Assembly (NCBI GenBank): GCA_035762175.1
Contig: DASTPP010000321.1
Location: 1 to 5,340 of the forward strand
DNA: 5,340 nt
Direction of reading: 5' to 3'
From: DASTPP01 sp035762175
GTDB taxonomy: Bacteria > Myxococcota_A > Polyangia > Polyangiales > Polyangiaceae
Shown in pieces: positions 3,681 to 5,340 of this stretch (positions are counted from its first letter, which is position 1; every line of letters starts with the position of its first letter). A model generated the notes under the pieces. That model had not been told where the DNA came from. It did not search any database and saw nothing but the letters and a program-made list of their open reading frames with translations. A program made the position numbers and the translations under genes.

Positions 3681-5340
3681 AGCAGCGTGGGGGGGGCGGC
3701 TCCGGCCGCCGGGGGGGGGTCATGCATCGAAGAGAGCCCGGCGTCGAGCCGAGGTCCGGCGAGCGTGCGGGTTCACGTCGACCCAGCGCAACGTGCCGCC
3801 GAGATCTTGGTCGTCGAGCCGGTCGACGCGCCCGGCGCGGCCCCGCCCGATTCGGCGGCCGGCCGCGAGCTGGGCGCGCGGTCGGGCGCGACGGCGGTGG
3901 TCGTGCACGTCGAGCGGGTGCCGCTCTCGCCGACGGGCCCGGCGGCGGGGACGGGGGTGGCGGCCGAGTCGGCTCGGGCCGAGCCCGCGGCGGCGCCGGC
4001 TCGGGTTGAGCCCGCGGCGGCGCCAGCCCGGGTTGAGCCCGGGGCGGCGCCCGCCATCAGCCTCGACGAGTTCTCAGCGCGGGTCGAGCGGGCGCTCTTG
4101 CACATTTACCACGGCGACACGGCCGACCGCCGGGTGGCCTACACGGTGCGGCGGGGCGAGCTGCCGGCGGGGTTGAGCGGGCGGACGTACACGACGGTGT
4201 TCTCGTACGAGTCGGTGATGGCGGGCCCGGGCCTGGCGGCCTCGCCCAACATGCTGACGGCGCCGGCGCGCCTGCTCACGATCGACTTCGGCGCGGGCGG
4301 GCAGGCGTCGGTGCCGGTCGCGACGACGACGATTCAGAACGAGGCGTGGCACCTGCGCGCGCTCGCGCCGAACGCGTTCGTCCGGTCCGACTTCGCGGAG
4401 TTTAGCTGGTTCGGCATCTCCAACCTGAGCAACACCTGCGCGGTGCCCGCGTTCGCCTCGACCGAAGAGGGGCGGCCGAAGCGGGGCGTGCGCCTCCTGC
4501 TCTCGTACGACGCGGGGCGGCCGATCGAGGTGAACCCCGAGTCGCTCGGGTACGTGACGCCGGTCGGGCGCACGACCAACTACCACGCGGCCGTCGGCAG
4601 CCTCTTCGGGCCGATGATCATGACGACGGGGCACCCGGTCTACGACCCGGACTTCGACCGGGGCCGGCCGCGGCTGCTCTACACGAACCTCGTGCCGCGG
4701 GTGACGAGCTTCTTCACGGTCAACACGCCGGTGTCGGCCGACCTGTACCTGGTGACGTGGGACGGCGGCCGCGAGGGGCCGACGCCGCCGCTGCGCGTGT
4801 GCGAGGGGGGCAAGCCCGTCGTGATGGCGCAGGCCTCGGCGCACCAGATCTGCATGACGCGGAACTACGTCGTCGTGATGCAGGCGACGCTCGTGCTCGA
4901 CACGGCCTCGCTGCTCAAGCCCCTCTCGCCCCTCTTGCGCCAGCAGATCGCGCGGGCGTTCGGCGGGCGCGTGCCGCGGATCATCGACCGGCTCGACGAC
5001 GCGATGACCTCGCGCCTGCGCGCGGCGGTGCAGCCGAGCCACACCGACCTCTTCTTCATCGCCAAGAGCGAGATCCGCAAGGCGCTCGGCGCGGGCTCGG
5101 GCTCGGTCGAGGCGAAGCGGGTGCGCATCGACTGGGAGGCGACGCACGCGCTGGCCGACTACGACGACCGCGGGGGCCTCGTCACGCTCTACTGCCAGCA
5201 CAACGTGGGCGCCGACCCGGCCGACCAGATCGAGCCGGGCGACGAGCTGATCGACGGGGGCACGGCCAACCGCGAGCTCGAGGGCATGTTCTCGGCGTCG
5301 ACCGACCTGAACCAGGTGCGCAAGTACGTCATCGACGCCG
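3660..5340 (+). CDS. Carotenoid cleavage oxygenase (RPE65) family protein, divergent, C-terminus beyond the window
   Basis: The frame is open for 560 codons to the right edge. Carotenoid oxygenases are seven-bladed propellers that use Fe(II), held by four histidines, and O2 to cleave double bonds in carotenoids, apocarotenoids or stilbenes. Matches seen: GELPAGLSG (166-174), the domain-entry motif; RLLLSYDAGRPIEVNPESLG (278-297), matching the family's 'RLLALYEgGxPyxLDPxTL'; H325 in TGHPVYDP, first iron-ligand position; H395 in AHQICMTRNYVVV, second; and H496 in THALADYDDRGGLVTL, third. The fourth histidine would lie past the edge. Spacing between the second and third ligands is longer than in well-known members, and the last two motifs are divergent, so substrate and even activity are uncertain. 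About 130 residues precede the domain: Gly/Ala/Pro-rich with no signal peptide and a 9-residue tandem repeat. Third-position GC is lower (about 81%) in the first 57 codons. GTG 3765, with GAGG at 3751-3754, is an alternative start. Confidence 0.82.
   Translation, partial: MKSDELTSSVGGAAPAAGGGSCIEESPASSRGPASVRVHVDPAQRAAEILVVEPVDAPGAAPPDSAAGRELGARSGATAVVVHVERVPLSPTGPAAGTGVAAESARAEPAAAPARVEPAAAPARVEPGAAPAISLDEFSARVERALLHIYHGDTADRRVAYTVRRGELPAGLSGRTYTTVFSYESVMAGPGLAASPNMLTAPARLLTIDFGAGGQASVPVATTTIQNEAWHLRALAPNAFVRSDFAEFSWFGISNLSNTCAVPAFASTEEGRPKRGVRLLLSYDAGRPIEVNPESLGYVTPVGRTTNYHAAVGSLFGPMIMTTGHPVYDPDFDRGRPRLLYTNLVPRVTSFFTVNTPVSADLYLVTWDGGREGPTPPLRVCEGGKPVVMAQASAHQICMTRNYVVVMQATLVLDTASLLKPLSPLLRQQIARAFGGRVPRIIDRLDDAMTSRLRAAVQPSHTDLFFIAKSEIRKALGAGSGSVEAKRVRIDWEATHALADYDDRGGLVTLYCQHNVGADPADQIEPGDELIDGGTANRELEGMFSASTDLNQVRKYVIDA
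3689..3719 (+). repeat. G8 and G9 homopolymer tracts flanking a perfect hairpin
   Basis: Eight G (3689-3696) and nine G (3711-3719) lie on either side of GGCGGC-TCCG-GCCGCC (3695-3710), a perfect 6-bp stem with a four-base loop. With the ATG at 3660 as start, both tracts fall within codons 10-20 of the oxygenase gene. Such tracts are prone to slippage, in replication or in sequencing, and could also stack as a G-rich structure. Confidence 0.7.
3972..4052 (+). repeat. 27-bp tandem repeat, three copies, inside the oxygenase N-terminal extension
   Basis: Three in-frame copies (3972-3998, 3999-4025, 4026-4052) encode ARAEPAAAP, ARVEPAAAP and ARVEPGAAP (residues 105-131). The second and third copies differ from the first at only a few bases. 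The segment ends directly before the first recognisable helix of the domain (SLDEFSARVERAL) and looks like a flexible Ala/Pro linker. Confidence 0.85.

Noticed and set aside
3218..4009. Plus-strand open frame across coaE, the intergenic region and the start of the oxygenase gene
   Set aside because: It crosses a clear coaE on the other strand and ends in Gly/Arg low complexity.
3972..4052. Short regularly spaced repeats as a CRISPR array
   Set aside because: The units are directly adjacent with no spacers and are in frame within a coding region.
4074..5201. 375-codon minus-strand open frame opposite the oxygenase gene
   Set aside because: Arg/His/Val-rich shadow translation; the plus-strand frame has recognisable oxygenase motifs and correct codon-position bias.

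Overview
The window is very GC-rich (clearly above 70%). Its coding frames end codons almost always in G or C, which fits a high-GC soil or predatory bacterium; a myxobacterium (Myxococcota) is my best guess. That is an inference from base composition and protein style, because no rRNA or taxonomic marker gene is present.

Layout. At the left edge is the 5' end of a minus-strand gene (1-132). Divergent from it, on the plus strand, lies a compact type II toxin-antitoxin pair: a 78-residue antitoxin (259-495) and a ParE/RelE-fold toxin (492-776), joined by a four-base GTGA overlap. Between 777 and 1037 there is no intact gene, but a 44-codon stretch (821-952, plus) has the codon pattern of a real protein and looks like a gene remnant. 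Three minus-strand genes follow: a small 65-residue hypothetical (1038-1235) with a textbook ribosome binding site and an operator-like inverted repeat upstream; a lipoprotein-type metal-dependent amidohydrolase (1398-2690); and dephospho-CoA kinase coaE (2849-3487). A divergent intergenic region (3488-3659) then leads to a plus-strand gene that runs off the right edge (3660 to beyond 5340). It encodes a divergent member of the carotenoid cleavage oxygenase (RPE65) family with an unusual repeat-bearing N-terminal extension.

How the parts relate. The toxin and antitoxin are a translationally coupled module. CoaE is core metabolism (last step of coenzyme A synthesis). The amidohydrolase and the carotenoid-oxygenase-like protein are catabolic or processing enzymes with no evident shared pathway here, so the window reads as a mosaic of housekeeping and accessory genes rather than one operon-encoded system.

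Most interesting spots. These are the 5' region of the oxygenase gene (nested inverted repeats over the start codon, then two long G tracts flanking a perfect hairpin, then a 27-bp triplicate repeat), the TA pair with an antitoxin type I cannot place in a named DNA-binding family, and the orphan coding fragment. I found no convincing wholly new multi-gene system.
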